The position numbers were made by a program, and so were the translations under genes. Shown in pieces: positions 10,589 to 20,005 of a DNA stretch of 64,000 nt; position 1 is the stretch's first letter, and each line of letters opens with the position of its first letter. The notes beneath the pieces were generated by a model, which ran no database searches, had not been told where the DNA came from, and saw nothing but the letters and a program-made list of their open reading frames with translations. This stretch comes from Diphasiastrum complanatum (lineage: Eukaryota; Streptophyta; Lycopodiopsida; Lycopodiales; Lycopodiaceae). The stretch covers positions 20,119,634 to 20,183,633 of the forward strand of contig CM055114.1 of NCBI GenBank assembly GCA_029204225.1, in the 5' to 3' direction.

Positions 10589-11197
10589 GAACCTTTGTTG
10601 AAGTGTTGGAAACAACTTCCAATCCTGCCCGCCACGCCCCATACCTACTGTCACCTGCAAAGATTAGTGGTGGACAAACTCACCAAGATGTACAAGGTTA
10701 TTGTGGTAAGAGGGCAGTTTAGAGACGAGATGGGATGTGTAGCCACGATGCATGTGTATGAGTCAATATCTAATCGTTGGAATGAAAGTGGAAGCGTAAA
10801 GTTATAGCCTATGGACTCCATGCATCGACGAACGATTGTTTTTGGCAAGGTTATGTATGCCATGACATATCTTTGCCCTGATACAATGATGGCGTATAAT
10901 ATTGAAGATCGTGTTTGGAGTGAAAATAGCATACATTCAATGTGGACAATGCAATATTAGATCAGACTAAAACAAAAAGAGAAAGGAATTATAATAGTCA
11001 AACATGTTCTGGTGGGTATTAGAGGTCTCTTTATAGTTTTGTCTTCTGGTTGTACTATTTATGACATTGCAATATGGGAGTTGAACATAGACTCGACTGC
11101 AGAGTGGAAGGAGCTGGTTGCCACCATTCCTCACTAGCTTATTGCGGATGTCTTTTCGGATGTTAACTTTGACGTAAATAATCCTAGTGGGTGTTAG
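10589..11197 (+). pseudogene. F-box/kelch-repeat protein gene fragment
   Basis: A single frame runs for about 200 codons with only three in-phase stops, all TAG (10,805, 10,958, 11,135), and no frameshift. It reads EPLLKCWKQLPILP, LVVDKLTKMYKVIVV, VYESISNRWNESGSV, then FGKVMYAMTY, MMAYNIEDRVWSE, IYDIAIWELN and AEWKELVAT. This is the rhythm of plant F-box/kelch proteins: the post-F-box 'NPLTKSW' start, kelch strands ending in 'VYD-S--W', and 'G-Y-I---VWSE'. Such proteins are substrate receptors of SCF ubiquitin ligases. The F-box itself is absent. There is one copy in the window, between a G-LTR piece and a family C LTR piece. The family call is from memory of sequence style; the decay is plain. 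Confidence 0.65.
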
Positions 11198-11231
11198 ACA
11201 TCTATTCTTTTATGACTGGCCCTTGAAGGGT

Positions 11232-11361
11232 TGAAGTATTCAACAGATCAGACGAAACAATAACAGATTTATCAGTTATAAATAGCTACAGAGAAGCATA
11301 CATTCTGACATGATATTGAACGCAATAAGAAGATAGATTGAATTAGTAAGTAGCATGTACA
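11232..11361 (-). repeat. Family C-type LTR fragment, copy 2 (truncated)
   Basis: The last 130 bp of the 366-bp fragment, inverted relative to copy 1, ending AGTAAGTAGCATGTACA at 11,361. Confidence 0.65.
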
Positions 11362-11581
11362 AATCAGATGAGGAGTCGGTATGCTAAGCTTAACACTTTT
11401 CTTCCTTCTCAAAATTTTAAGATGAGTGAGTATGATCATTCACTTTACTATAAATTTGTTTGAAATGATGTTACCATTCTTCTAATCTATATGATTGATA
11501 TCGTTTTCAGTGGAGGTAACAATCAAGATGTTGATGATATCAAGATGGCACTAGAAAAAGAGTTTGATGTTGTTCTATGCT
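11362..11581 (+). pseudogene. Family B RT first-half fragment, copy 2
   Basis: Plus-strand homolog of 5,177-5,390 with the YMID active-site strand followed by IVFSGGNNQDV. It abuts the opposed RNase H segment at CTATGCTTCA, the same junction as in copy 1. Confidence 0.8.
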
Positions 11582-12375
11582 TCACTCCCTTAAATAAACA
11601 TGTTGAAGCTCCACCCCCTTTTCCATGACTTGTTCTCCCACAATTTGATAAGCCACTTCAATATGCTTGCTCCTTGCATGAAAAATAGGATTCCTTGCCA
11701 ATATTTGGTTTGATAGGTTATCACAAAAGGTGATTGGACTCTCTGAAAAATCCAACAAGTGAAAATCCATTACCATCCTTTTGATCCATAACATATCCTT
11801 TGTGCAAGATGTAAGAGCTTTGTACTTGGCCTCACTAGATGACAATGAGATTGTAGCTTTCTTTTTTGACGTCCAAGAGATAGCTCCATCAATTATGAAA
11901 ATAGCATGTGCACCTATGGATTTCCTATCCATTTGATCTCTAGAAAAGTCCAAATCTAAAAATCCACACAGGTCTGGTTATGATCCTCCATAAACAATTC
12001 CAAAATCATTAGTTCGCAAGATGTATCTCAATACCCTCTTGCCTAGTTTCCAATGCTCCAAACTAGTATCATGCCTTGAATTGGCTTAATCTACAAACAC
12101 AATAGCTTAGATCAGGTCTTGTGATGGTTATATCTATGAGTGAACCAACTAGCTTGCTATAGAGAGTAATGTCCTTGACGAATCTTTCATTACCTCTTAT
12201 AGTGAGCTTTACATTTGACTCCATTGGTGTATCACAAGACTTTGCATCTACCATATGAAATCTCTTTAGAATAAAATTAGAATACTTCTCTTGACAAACG
12301 AGAGTAAATTGATAAGTTCTAAATACTTCTATTCTCTAGATATAATGCAAAAGATCATGCTCACTTGGAGTTTTA
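11582..12375 (-). pseudogene. Family B RT C-terminus and RNase H, copy 2
   Basis: Minus-strand frames 11,582-11,953 (RNase H, with ISLSSSEAKYKALTSCTKDMLWIKRMVM) and 12,069-12,254 (MVDAKSCDTPMESNVKL, LVGSLIDITITRPDLSY). It has a short insertion near 12,075 and a stop between the two parts. The orientation is opposite to its polypurine tract and LTR at 12,397-12,640. Confidence 0.83.
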
Positions 12376-12396
12376 TCTAAATCTATGCCAAAACTA

Positions 12397-12640
12397 GATG
12401 AAGAGGGAGTGTGAAAGATTGTCAACTAGTTTGTTGTTTTTTGGAGGCCAAATGATGAGATCTCAACTTTGAGATAGTTTCATATTTGTCAATAAGAACC
12501 TAATAGTGTTTGTACTATTTTTGGCAAGTAGATAAGTGGATGAGGTCAATTTTGGACCCATTCTAATTGGCTAAATATGATACATTGCATCTAGACTAGT
12601 ATTTCTAGGTTTTTGATGAAGTATTCAGTTGTTTTCAATA
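12397..12640 (+). repeat. Family B polypurine tract and LTR start, copy 2
   Basis: GATGAAGAGGGAG (polypurine tract) at 12,397-12,409 is followed by TGTGAAAGATTGTCAACTAG, the LTR start, at 12,410. The LTR is truncated at about 12,640, where it abuts the gag-like frame. Confidence 0.7.
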
Positions 12641-13170
12641 GTTGTTTTTGATGAAGTATCATTTTTGAGGTCAATATAAGGCTTAATAGCCTGTTTGGCT
12701 TGTTTATTGTTTGGTGAGGCTTGGGTACCAGATGCTATCCCTATGGCAACAAGGGTGGCCTCAGTCACGTGGACCTTGTGTGTGGCTCCCTCGAAAGTGA
12801 CGTAAAACTTGGATTTCTACTCCTTCCAAGTACTAAAGGCAAGAGTGATTAAATCCATGTTTATTCTCCCTAAGAAGGCTCTCTCATGAATACCCATTGC
12901 AGTAAGCACAGGCTATGCAAGGGTCATCCACTGAGTGACCATGCTTGTGCTAGGAAGGATCATGATATCCGTTGCAGATGGGACATCACGATGGATAGTA
13001 TAACGAGGCGACTGAGATGTATCTGTGGAAGACATGATGAACAGAAATGAAAAGTAATACGCGCGAGTGTATAACAGAAAATAGTTTTGAAAGTCTTGAA
13101 ACCTTTTGTTGCTGGAAAAATTGGCAAGAGCTTCACTAGCACAAGTGAGGAATGAATCGAATTCAGCCAA
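12625..13170 (-). pseudogene. Gag-like unidentified protein, copy 1
   Basis: ATG at 13,170; about 180 codons on the minus strand: MAEFDSFLTCASEALANFSS, a hydrophobic stretch (FLLYTRAYYFSFLFIM), SSTDTSQSPRYTIHRDVPSA, then TAG after QWMTLA, then MGIHERAF and KFYVTFEGATHK-type sequence ending NDTSS...TIENN. It follows an LTR-like sequence with a TATA box, so it is probably the start of a retrotransposon gag, but I do not recognise the family. Besides the shared TAG this copy has a private TAG at 12,817-12,819, where the other two copies read CAG. Confidence 0.5.
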
Positions 13171-13204
13171 CTTATAGGTGAATTTGAGGGTCCATTACAC
13201 TGAA

Positions 13205-13720
13205 AACTAGTTTGGTTGATCAGTTCTGAACAGAAATTTGCAGGCTTATACAGTACTATGAAAGTAGGCTATAAAAATCTCCACGAAGGTTTTTGAGTGT
13301 CTGAAGTCATCTGGAGAATGTTTTCCAGGGTTGGCGAAGGATGAGCCTTCGCCCAAGAGGGTCCTTCGCTCAAGTACTGTCATAAATGCAAATTTTCAAG
13401 ATCTGAACCTATGACCAACCTAATTTTGACATTTTAAGACCATCTAGCATGTCAACAAAGGTTCCTAAGGAAATTAAGGTGCTCGGCGAAGGTTCTCAAA
13501 ATCTCATATTGTTGAGCATTCGCCTAACTATAAAAAGAGACTCTTTTTTGGAAAAGAACCTTCGCCCTCTTCAATATAGATATATCTGAAGTGGATGTAC
13601 AATCTGACAGCTTAGCGAAGGTTTCCAATACTGTATAGGCAATTTATGAGCGAAATAGTGATTTTATAAGTCATTTTTCATCAAAATTACTTTCCTTTCT
13701 CTTTTTCAATTTTGATGACT
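13205..13720 (-). repeat. G-LTR, longer copy
   Basis: LTR-like sequence directly upstream of the gag-like ATG. On the minus strand it carries the hairpin core, six GCGAAGG/CCTTCGC boxes within about 300 bp, and a TATA-like AGTACTGTATAAGCCTG near 13,238-13,255, about 80 bp before the ATG. Parallel copies lie at 21,500-22,018 (plus) and 51,850-52,370 (minus). Exact ends are not determined. Confidence 0.55.
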
Positions 13721-13789
13721 TTTCTAGCTTTTGCTTATCAGTCTTTCCTCATCTTTTTTTTTTTCTTTGCAAAACAAAACTTTTTTGAT

Positions 13790-13896
13790 TTGGACCAATC
13801 AAAATACAAGAATCGCATTTTGTCTAACTGGAGTGACATTCGCAAGAATCGCGCTTTGTCTAACTAGCGTGACTCTCTCTCTCTCTCTCTCTCTCA
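13790..13896 (+). repeat. 36-bp tandem repeat and CT microsatellite, copy 1
   Basis: Two imperfect copies of a unit containing GACATTCGCAAGAATCGC and TTTGTCTAACT, then (CT)n at 13,872-13,896. The same arrangement occurs at 21,301-21,420, 25,701-25,850 and 44,701-44,858 with different CT lengths. Confidence 0.85.
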
Positions 13897-14603
13897 GGTT
13901 CAAATTTATCAGGCGACCAACTTATCAAGAACAAAGCAGAAGCAGATGTTGTAGCTCAACAACAACATAATCGAGAAAATGATTATCAGCCTCATTCATC
14001 TCCCAAAAGATCGGCAAGAGATTACAGACCATCTAACATATATACTGATGAATTTGTTTGTTATCTCATTTGAGAGCTGACTATTGTCAAAGAAGCACTC
14101 AGTCAGTCAGACTCCGATCTATGGAGAGAAGCTATGGATGGAGAATATTTATCTTTCATCAAAAACCAAACTTGGACTATTGTCAAATTACCTGCCAAGA
14201 GAAATGTAATTGATTGCAAATCGGGGTATTTAAGATAAAATACAAAGCAGATGGAAGTATCGATTGAAGGACAGTTCGACTTGTTGCACGAGAATTTTTT
14301 CAAATCCTCAATATCGACTATAGTGAGACTTTCATTCCGATAGTAAAGCATTCTTCAATCAGACTTCTAGTAACTATCGTATGTTGCTGAAGAGAATCTG
14401 GAGATACATCATATGGATGTACATACAACGTATCTGAATGGAGTTATTTAAGAAGATACCTACATGATATCTTCTGAAGGTTATCTAACAAACGACAAGG
14501 AGAATCATGTATGTAAACTCCATAGAGCACTTTACGACTTGAAGCAATCTACTAGAGTTTGGTTCTAGAGGATCAACACTTTTTTTTATCGATCATGGTT
14601 AGA
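13897..14603 (+). pseudogene. Family C RT fragment, copy 2
   Basis: Plus-strand linker and RT start: NDYQPHSSPKRS-type linker, NQTWTIVKLP, KIKYKADGSID followed by an in-frame TGA, then LEIHHMDVHT and a stop-bearing LNGVI block, HVCKLHRALYDLKQS. The TGA after GSID is present in the copies at 14.3, 45.4 and 57.7 kb, so it predates duplication. It joins the family B RNase H fragment at about 14,604. Confidence 0.78.
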
Positions 14604-15097
14604 TGATATTAGTGTGGAGCATTGGAAACTAGGCAAGAGGGTATTGAGATACATTTTGCTAACTAATGATTTTTGAATTGTTTATGGAGGATCATAACCA
14701 GACCTGTATGGATTTTTAGATTTGGACTTTTCTAGAGGTCAAATGGATAGGAAATCCATAGGTGCACATGCTATTTTCATAATCGATGGAGCTATCTCTT
14801 GGATGTCAAAAAAACAAGCTCCAATATCATTGTCATCTAGTGAGGCCGAGTACAAAGCTCTTACATCTTGCACAAAGGATATGTTATGGATCAAAAGGAT
14901 GGTAATGGATTTTCACTTGTTGGATTTTTTAGAGAGTCCAATCATCTTTTGTGATAACCTATCAAACCAAATATTGGCAAGGAATCCTATTTTTCATGCA
15001 ACGAGCAAGCATATTGAAGTGGCTTATCAAATTGTGGGAGAACAAGGCATGGAAAAGGGGGTGGAGCTTCAACATGTTTATTCAAGGGAGTGAAGCA
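14604..15097 (+). pseudogene. Family B RNase H, copy 3 (5' truncated)
   Basis: Contains the last part of the family B inverted segment, from VEHWKLGKRVL on. The frame 14,722-15,093 encodes RNase H (GAISWMSKKQAPISLSSSEA, FHATSKHIEVAYQIVGEQG, VELQHVYSRE). The family A element is inserted 5 bp after its end. The continuation of the same module resumes at 20,006. Confidence 0.85.
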
Positions 15098-15102
15098 TAG
15101 AA
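15098..15102. repeat. Target site duplication, left (TAGAA)
   Basis: TAGAA at 15,098-15,102 is repeated at 20,006-20,010 directly outside the other end of the element. Uninterrupted sites (GAAGCATAGAACAACATC) are present at 5,168, 23,622 and 56,637 and inverted at 11,575 and 50,240. Confidence 0.9.
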
Positions 15103-15752
15103 TGTGAAAGATTTCAGATCCTTAAGATCCAATCTACTTGAATGATGTTTGGTTAGAAAGAGAAATACACTACCAATTTCACCAATGTAGAAAAATCAGC
15201 ATCTACACACAATTTGAGATGCAAACACTAATAGAACTTGATCAAACTTGAATGAAATGATTATGTACTGTTTCTGTCCGTACAAAACCAGCAAGATACT
15301 GTATTTCACACGTGTGGAACCAAAAATAGCAAATATAGATCATTCTACACATAGAATTGCAAGCAATCACCAAGATAGTGCACCAATGGATAGTAGAACC
15401 CAAGAGAACCATGTATAAGCATGAAAAGAGATAGAGAAGAGAGAAGATCACTCTCTCCATGAGTTACATCCTTTTATAACAGGTCCAAACCCTATTTGGC
15501 CACTTGGCTTTCCCACCAAAATGCTAACCCTACCAATTTTGGGTCTAGATTCAATGTACCCAACTTATTCAAATTGAATCTACTCAAACTCACATTCTAT
15601 CTTTCCCACACTTTCAAAAAGTGTTTATTCAAATGAAATTTAGACTAATGAACTTTGAAAAGTCAACCTCTAAGTCTAAAACAAGTTTAGGCCTCAATAT
15701 GCCAAATATGAAAATATTGCAAAATGTGATGAAACTAGTTGAATCTTTCACA
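15103..15752 (-). repeat. Family A 3' LTR (650 bp)
   Basis: Bounded by TGTGAAAGATT and AATCTTTCACA, an 11-bp terminal inverted repeat, with TG...CA ends. On the minus strand it carries a TATA-like GTTATAAAAGG near 15,470-15,480. A target duplication lies outside and a polypurine tract inside. Confidence 0.9.
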
Positions 15753-15765
15753 CTCCCTCTTCAAC
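15753..15765 (-). promoter_or_regulatory. Polypurine tract
   Basis: Minus strand GTTGAAGAGGGAG directly before the 3' LTR start, the usual primer site for plus-strand DNA synthesis. Confidence 0.85.
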
Positions 15766-15962
15766 TAGTTTTAGCATAGACTTTGATAATACTCCAAGTG
15801 AAGTCCTATGCTTCATGAACAAGTCTTTTCCCAATGCTTTGGTGAAGACATCAGCTACACATTCACTTGAAGACACATGTTGAAGCTCCACCTCCTTTGC
15901 AATGACTCGCTCCCTCACAAAATGATATTGTATCTCAATATGCTTGCTCCTTGCATAGTTTT
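15766..15962 (-). pseudogene. Family A RNase H C-terminal tail
   Basis: On the minus strand: YARSKHIEIQYHFVRERV, VELQHVSSSECVADVFTK, LGVLSKSMLKLVEEGV, ending at the polypurine tract. This is the normal end of copia pol, and it is open with no stop. It is separated from the rest of pol by the foreign segment, so it is not translated with it. Confidence 0.88.
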
Positions 15963-17008
15963 TGACAATAGAACTTTAATTTATCATAAGAATGATCTTC
16001 TTCCTAAGAATAGATCTTCTTTCAATGATCATGTAATGCCCAAAATAGAAACAACCATAATTGATATAGAGAATAGTGTCCACTTGGGATGCTTCACTAT
16101 TTCTTACATCAATTTTACATGTAAAAATGTGACTAGAACATGAAGAATCAAATAGAATGTAAGTGAAATGATTCCACCATGCTTCCAACTCTGAATTCTC
16201 TAGAAAAATACAGCAACCAAACAATAAATGTGAGTGATCAACTTTTGCTCGCATGTCTCCTCCTTTGTCTTTTGTTGCCTTGTATCCACCATGATACTCC
16301 ATGAATGAGCCTCCATCTTCATCTTGCCACAAGAAACCATCAAACCTTGGAAATCCATAATGATGCAAATCCAGCACCACATGACTCCATAAACCAAGTA
16401 GTTTGCACTAGTCCATCTTCAAGATCTACTTGACACAAGAAAATGACCATGAATTCACCAAAAATTGACAATCTCCAAGTATTGGCACCAAGTAGCTCAA
16501 CACTTGAGAACTTAGCCATGGATGAGTGACATAATGAACCTCCAATAGCTTCATTTCCATCAGCAAAAACAGCCAAGAATGCTAGTACAAATCCAACATT
16601 AAAACAATGCTCACCAATGTAGCGAGTTTTATCATATCTTGACAATTTGCACACATCCACATGAAATTGCTCAAACATGAGATAGAACAAGTAAAGTAAA
16701 CTTGAAAAACACTTCCTTGCTGCTCCTTTTACCTTACTTGAGTCTTCAATATGCTGCAAAAACAGATCCATAACACCTTTGCCAATTACCTCTCCTTTGA
16801 TGCTCTTGACTAGCTTCAAATTGCCACCTTCTCTTTTGACTAGTTGAAGCGCTTTGAGATCAACTTCTTGATCTTCAATGTGATCATCAAATTCATTGAT
16901 CAAATTTTGTTTTCCAGATCCATTACTTGATTTTACAGCAAGATAACATCCATCCACTTGCATAGCTCCATGTACACAAGAAGATCTTCCAAAAGATGTT
17001 CCACTCTT
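15963..17008 (-). other. Foreign segment replacing RT/RNase H in family A
   Basis: About 1.05 kb between the first dozen RT residues (EEEWIQAMDLEYQSLM) and the RNase H tail. Its first 670 bp continue the gag-pol frame for about 220 residues with no RT motif: no CKWVFK, no YVDD, no LYGLKQ. Visible features are a charged region (IEDQEVDLKALQLVKREGG), LFLQHIED, and hydrophobic runs (SSLLYLFYLMFEQF, FNVGFVLAFLAVF). A further open stretch of 134 codons (15,976-16,380) follows in another frame. The second family A copy carries the same segment, so it belongs to the family. I cannot identify its origin. A captured host transcript is the likeliest source. Confidence 0.7.
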
Positions 17009-19480
17009 CATAAGAGATTGATACTCAAGATCCATTGCTTGGATCCACTCCTCTTCTTTCCTTGCTTGATCTACACTTGTAGGCTCATCCAAAGAAGTTA
17101 GGAAAGCAACATAATTTCCAGAAACTACTTGCTTACCCTTTTGATCATATGTAAGCCTTGAAGGTACTTGTCTTTCTCTTGATGTTCTCCTTGGCTTTTG
17201 ACTTGATGAAGGTCCATCATCACCACCATCCAAAGTCAGATCCTTCTCATCAACATCAAGAATGTTAGACCCATCTACTTTACCATCAATCATGCTTGAA
17301 GACACCTTTGGAATATTTCCCTCATAAAAAATGACATCTCTACCAACAATCACTTTGTTAGTAGAAGGAATGTAAACCTTGTAGGCTTTACTCACCTCAC
17401 TATATCCAACAAAAATACCTCTTCTTGAAGATGGATCCTCCTTGGTCCTATCATCAAGAGTAATGTTGACATAGCATGTGCATCCAAAGGTTCTTAGAAA
17501 GTTGACACTCGGCCTCCTCTTGAATAGCATCTCAAAAGGTGTCCTTCCATCCAAAATAGCACTCGGCCACCTATTGCACAAGAAATTGGCACACAACAAA
17601 GCTTGATCCCAAAATGGTTTGTCAAGATTAGCACTTAACCTCATAGCTTTAGAACTTTCACATAAAGTTCTATTCTTCCTTTCAGCCACTCCATTTTGTT
17701 GTGGGGTCCTTGATGTTGTATACTCCCTCTTGATCCCATGCTCATCACAAAAGGCCTTGAACTTGTTAGATATGTACTCACCACCATTGTCACCTCTCAA
17801 GCACTTGATCTTTGTGGAAAATTGGTTCTCCCTTGCATTCTTGAACTTGACAAAGACATCATACACTTCATCCTTGCTCTTTAGTAGATAGATCCAACAA
17901 AATCTACTAAAATCATCAATGAATGTTACATACATCTTAGCTCCACTATTGCTAATTGTAGTAAATCCATGAATATCCGAATGTACAAGTTGAAAAGGCT
18001 TTGTAGATCTAGAAATAGATCTAGTATAAGGTAGTCTATGTGACTTAGACAAAGCACAAAACCCACAAACATGCTTGTCATTACTTAAGGAACTTGGAAG
18101 ACCAATCACAAACTTCTTCCTTGCCATTACCTCCAATGACTTGAAGTTGAGGTGTCCCATCCTTTTGTGCCAAACCTCTTGAATAGAAATTTGCTCCCTT
18201 GCAACACATCCAACTTGGTTAGCAATAACACAAGCATCAAGTTTGAACAACTTCCCTTGCATTTTACCTTTTCCAATCAAGACATCCTTCCTTTTGATCA
18301 AACAAGCATCTCCATCAAACTCCACCTTGAGGCCCTTACTTAGCATTTGACTCACACTAAGCAAATTCTTGGTAATAGACGGAATAAACAAGACATCCTC
18401 CAAATGAACATTCCTATTTGTAGAGAGAGAAATAGGAATTGTGCCAATCCCTTTGATTGCACACTCACCATCATTGGCCGTGTAGATCACCCTCTTGTCA
18501 TCTCCATATGCCAACAAAGAAGTGAAGTACTCTTTGTGAAAGGTCATGTGTGAACTTGCTCCACTATCAATCCACCAAGGATCTAGATCTCCATCATTAG
18601 CAAGCATACATGAAGACATCACAAAATCATCATCATTTGCATCTTGCACATCCAAACCATCCTCATCAAGAGTAAGATTACCTTGCTTGTCTCCTTGATC
18701 TCTCTTCTTCTTGTAGCACTCACTTGCAAAGTGTCCTTTGATGCCACAATAGAAGCACTTGAGCTTTGATCTATCCTTCTTTTTGCCACTTGAAGAAGCA
18801 TCCACTTGATCTTGCCCTTTAGACCACTTGCTTTTGGTTTTGCCCTTGAATTTGCCCTTTGTGAACATAGCATCCTCTTGAAATGCTGATGTAGATCCAC
18901 CTCTTGCTTGAAGCCTATATGCCTCATTGATCAAGATCTCTTGAAGATCTATCAAACTTGGCAAAGTCTTTTGAATAGCAATACTCTGAACAATGTTAGC
19001 ATGAGCATCCAACAAGCCATTAAGAATCACTTGAATAAGCTCTCCTTCCTTAATGCTTTCATCTATGCAAGCTAACTCATCATTCAATGCTTTCATTCTC
19101 AAAACAAAAGTACTTGGACTTTCTTCATTCTTTTGCAAACAAGAAAAGATTTGCCTTCTTAGAGTCAACACTCTAGAAGTAGACTTGGATTCATAAAGCT
19201 TCTTCAATGAATTCCAAGCTTCCAAAGATGATGTGCACTTACCAACTTCCTTGAGAAGTTCATTGGTAACATTCATCTTTATCATGTGTAGAGCCTTCTT
19301 GGACCTCTTGTCATACCTCAATTGATCTTGTTGTGTTGCTGGTCTCTCCTCCAAACCTACAACAATATCCAAAACATCATTCATCTCAAGAAGTGGCTCC
19401 ATCCTCACTTTCCATAATGAATAGTTACTTGAGGTAAGCCTATCATTGGCTTCCAACATGACTCCAATTGAGGTTGCCAT
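16340..19480 (-). CDS. Gag-protease-integrase polyprotein with foreign C-terminus
   Basis: An intact frame of 1,046 codons. ATG at 19,480 (MATSIGVMLEAN) matches the gag start of the other copies. Gag (UBN2 type) covers about 10-200; CCHC knuckle C242-C245-H250-C255 (CFYCGIKGHFASEC); aspartic protease D305-S-G (WWIDSGASSH); GAG-pre-integrase and zinc site H438, H443, C472, C475; integrase core D502 (HSDIHG), D564 (RGDNGGEY), E600 (NGVAERKN), with the 35-residue D-E spacing of the family. RT begins at about 810 and is lost after about 825. Residues 826-1046 are foreign. The element needs RT and RNase H from elsewhere to move. It could still supply gag and integrase if transcribed, although its own 5' LTR and primer site are mostly deleted. 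Confidence 0.92.
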   Translation of the reverse strand: MATSIGVMLEANDRLTSSNYSLWKVRMEPLLEMNDVLDIVVGLEERPATQQDQLRYDKRSKKALHMIKMNVTNELLKEVGKCTSSLEAWNSLKKLYESKSTSRVLTLRRQIFSCLQKNEESPSTFVLRMKALNDELACIDESIKEGELIQVILNGLLDAHANIVQSIAIQKTLPSLIDLQEILINEAYRLQARGGSTSAFQEDAMFTKGKFKGKTKSKWSKGQDQVDASSSGKKKDRSKLKCFYCGIKGHFASECYKKKRDQGDKQGNLTLDEDGLDVQDANDDDFVMSSCMLANDGDLDPWWIDSGASSHMTFHKEYFTSLLAYGDDKRVIYTANDGECAIKGIGTIPISLSTNRNVHLEDVLFIPSITKNLLSVSQMLSKGLKVEFDGDACLIKRKDVLIGKGKMQGKLFKLDACVIANQVGCVAREQISIQEVWHKRMGHLNFKSLEVMARKKFVIGLPSSLSNDKHVCGFCALSKSHRLPYTRSISRSTKPFQLVHSDIHGFTTISNSGAKMYVTFIDDFSRFCWIYLLKSKDEVYDVFVKFKNARENQFSTKIKCLRGDNGGEYISNKFKAFCDEHGIKREYTTSRTPQQNGVAERKNRTLCESSKAMRLSANLDKPFWDQALLCANFLCNRWPSAILDGRTPFEMLFKRRPSVNFLRTFGCTCYVNITLDDRTKEDPSSRRGIFVGYSEVSKAYKVYIPSTNKVIVGRDVIFYEGNIPKVSSSMIDGKVDGSNILDVDEKDLTLDGGDDGPSSSQKPRRTSRERQVPSRLTYDQKGKQVVSGNYVAFLTSLDEPTSVDQARKEEEWIQAMDLEYQSLMKSGTSFGRSSCVHGAMQVDGCYLAVKSSNGSGKQNLINEFDDHIEDQEVDLKALQLVKREGGNLKLVKSIKGEVIGKGVMDLFLQHIEDSSKVKGAARKCFSSLLYLFYLMFEQFHVDVCKLSRYDKTRYIGEHCFNVGFVLAFLAVFADGNEAIGGSLCHSSMAKFSSVELLGANTWRLSIFGEFMVIFLCQVDLEDGLVQTTWFMESCGAGFASLWISKV

Positions 19481-19874
19481 GTAGCAATGACCCGATCTTC
19501 TCTTTCAACCTGCTTCAATGCACAAAGCACTCCTTTGAACAGCAACAAATGCTTTCAAAAGAAATCACCAAGATTTGAAACTATCTCACAAATTCTCTTC
19601 TAGCACTTATCCAAGCAAATCAACACATAGAATCATGGAATCTTGATCAACCTATGATCTATCCTCAATCTAATGACTTTTGCCACTTCCTAAGATTGAA
19701 ACACACTCAAATAAGGTCCAGCAACCTCACTAACTAGAGATCCAATCAAAATTAGGGTTTTGACAAAATCACAAAAAATTGACTATTCCAAATCTACATG
19801 CAAATGCTGAAAATTTGATATGCAATCTATAAGCCACAACTTAGTCTGAACCAATGATCCAAAAATTGGCCAAA
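19481..19874 (-). other. Family A leader, 5' part deleted
   Basis: Aligns with 46,150-46,562 inverted. The leader is joined at GGCCAAA/TGTTTATTC to LTR sequence, so the primer binding site and the LTR 3' part are gone. Confidence 0.8.
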
Positions 19875-20005
19875 TGTTTATTCAAATGAAATTTAGACTA
19901 ATGAACTTTGAAAAGTCAACCTCTAAGTCTAAAACAAGTTTTGGCCTCAATATGCCAAATATGGAAATATTGCAAAATGTGATGAAACTAGTTGAATCTT
20001 TCACA
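19875..20005 (-). repeat. Family A 5' LTR remnant (131 bp)
   Basis: The first 131 bp of the LTR, aligning without gaps to 15,622-15,752 with two differences (GTTTTGGCC for GTTTAGGCC; ATATGGAAA for ATATGAAAA). TAGAA follows outside. Confidence 0.9.

Larger units (their letters stand above)
15103..20005 (-). mobile_element. Family A copia retrotransposon (4,903 bp), RT replaced
   Basis: Complete insertion with a 5-bp target duplication. In element order on the minus strand: 5' LTR remnant (131 bp), leader, gag-protease-integrase frame, about 1 kb of unrelated sequence in place of RT, RNase H tail, polypurine tract and 650-bp 3' LTR. An internal deletion joins 5' LTR position 131 to the leader, removing the rest of the LTR and the primer binding site, so this copy cannot now be reverse transcribed. 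The LTR remnants differ at 2 of 131 positions by eye, which indicates a young insertion. Confidence 0.9.

Noticed and set aside
16920-16935. SSNGSGKQNL in the foreign segment as a nucleotide-binding P-loop
   Set aside because: It resembles GxxGxGK only loosely, lacks the following S/T and has no supporting motif; the second copy has a deletion just after it.
17619-18553. Plus-strand open frames of 60-90 codons across the family A element
   Set aside because: They lie antisense to the intact gag-integrase frame and show no domain; they are shadows of its codon structure.
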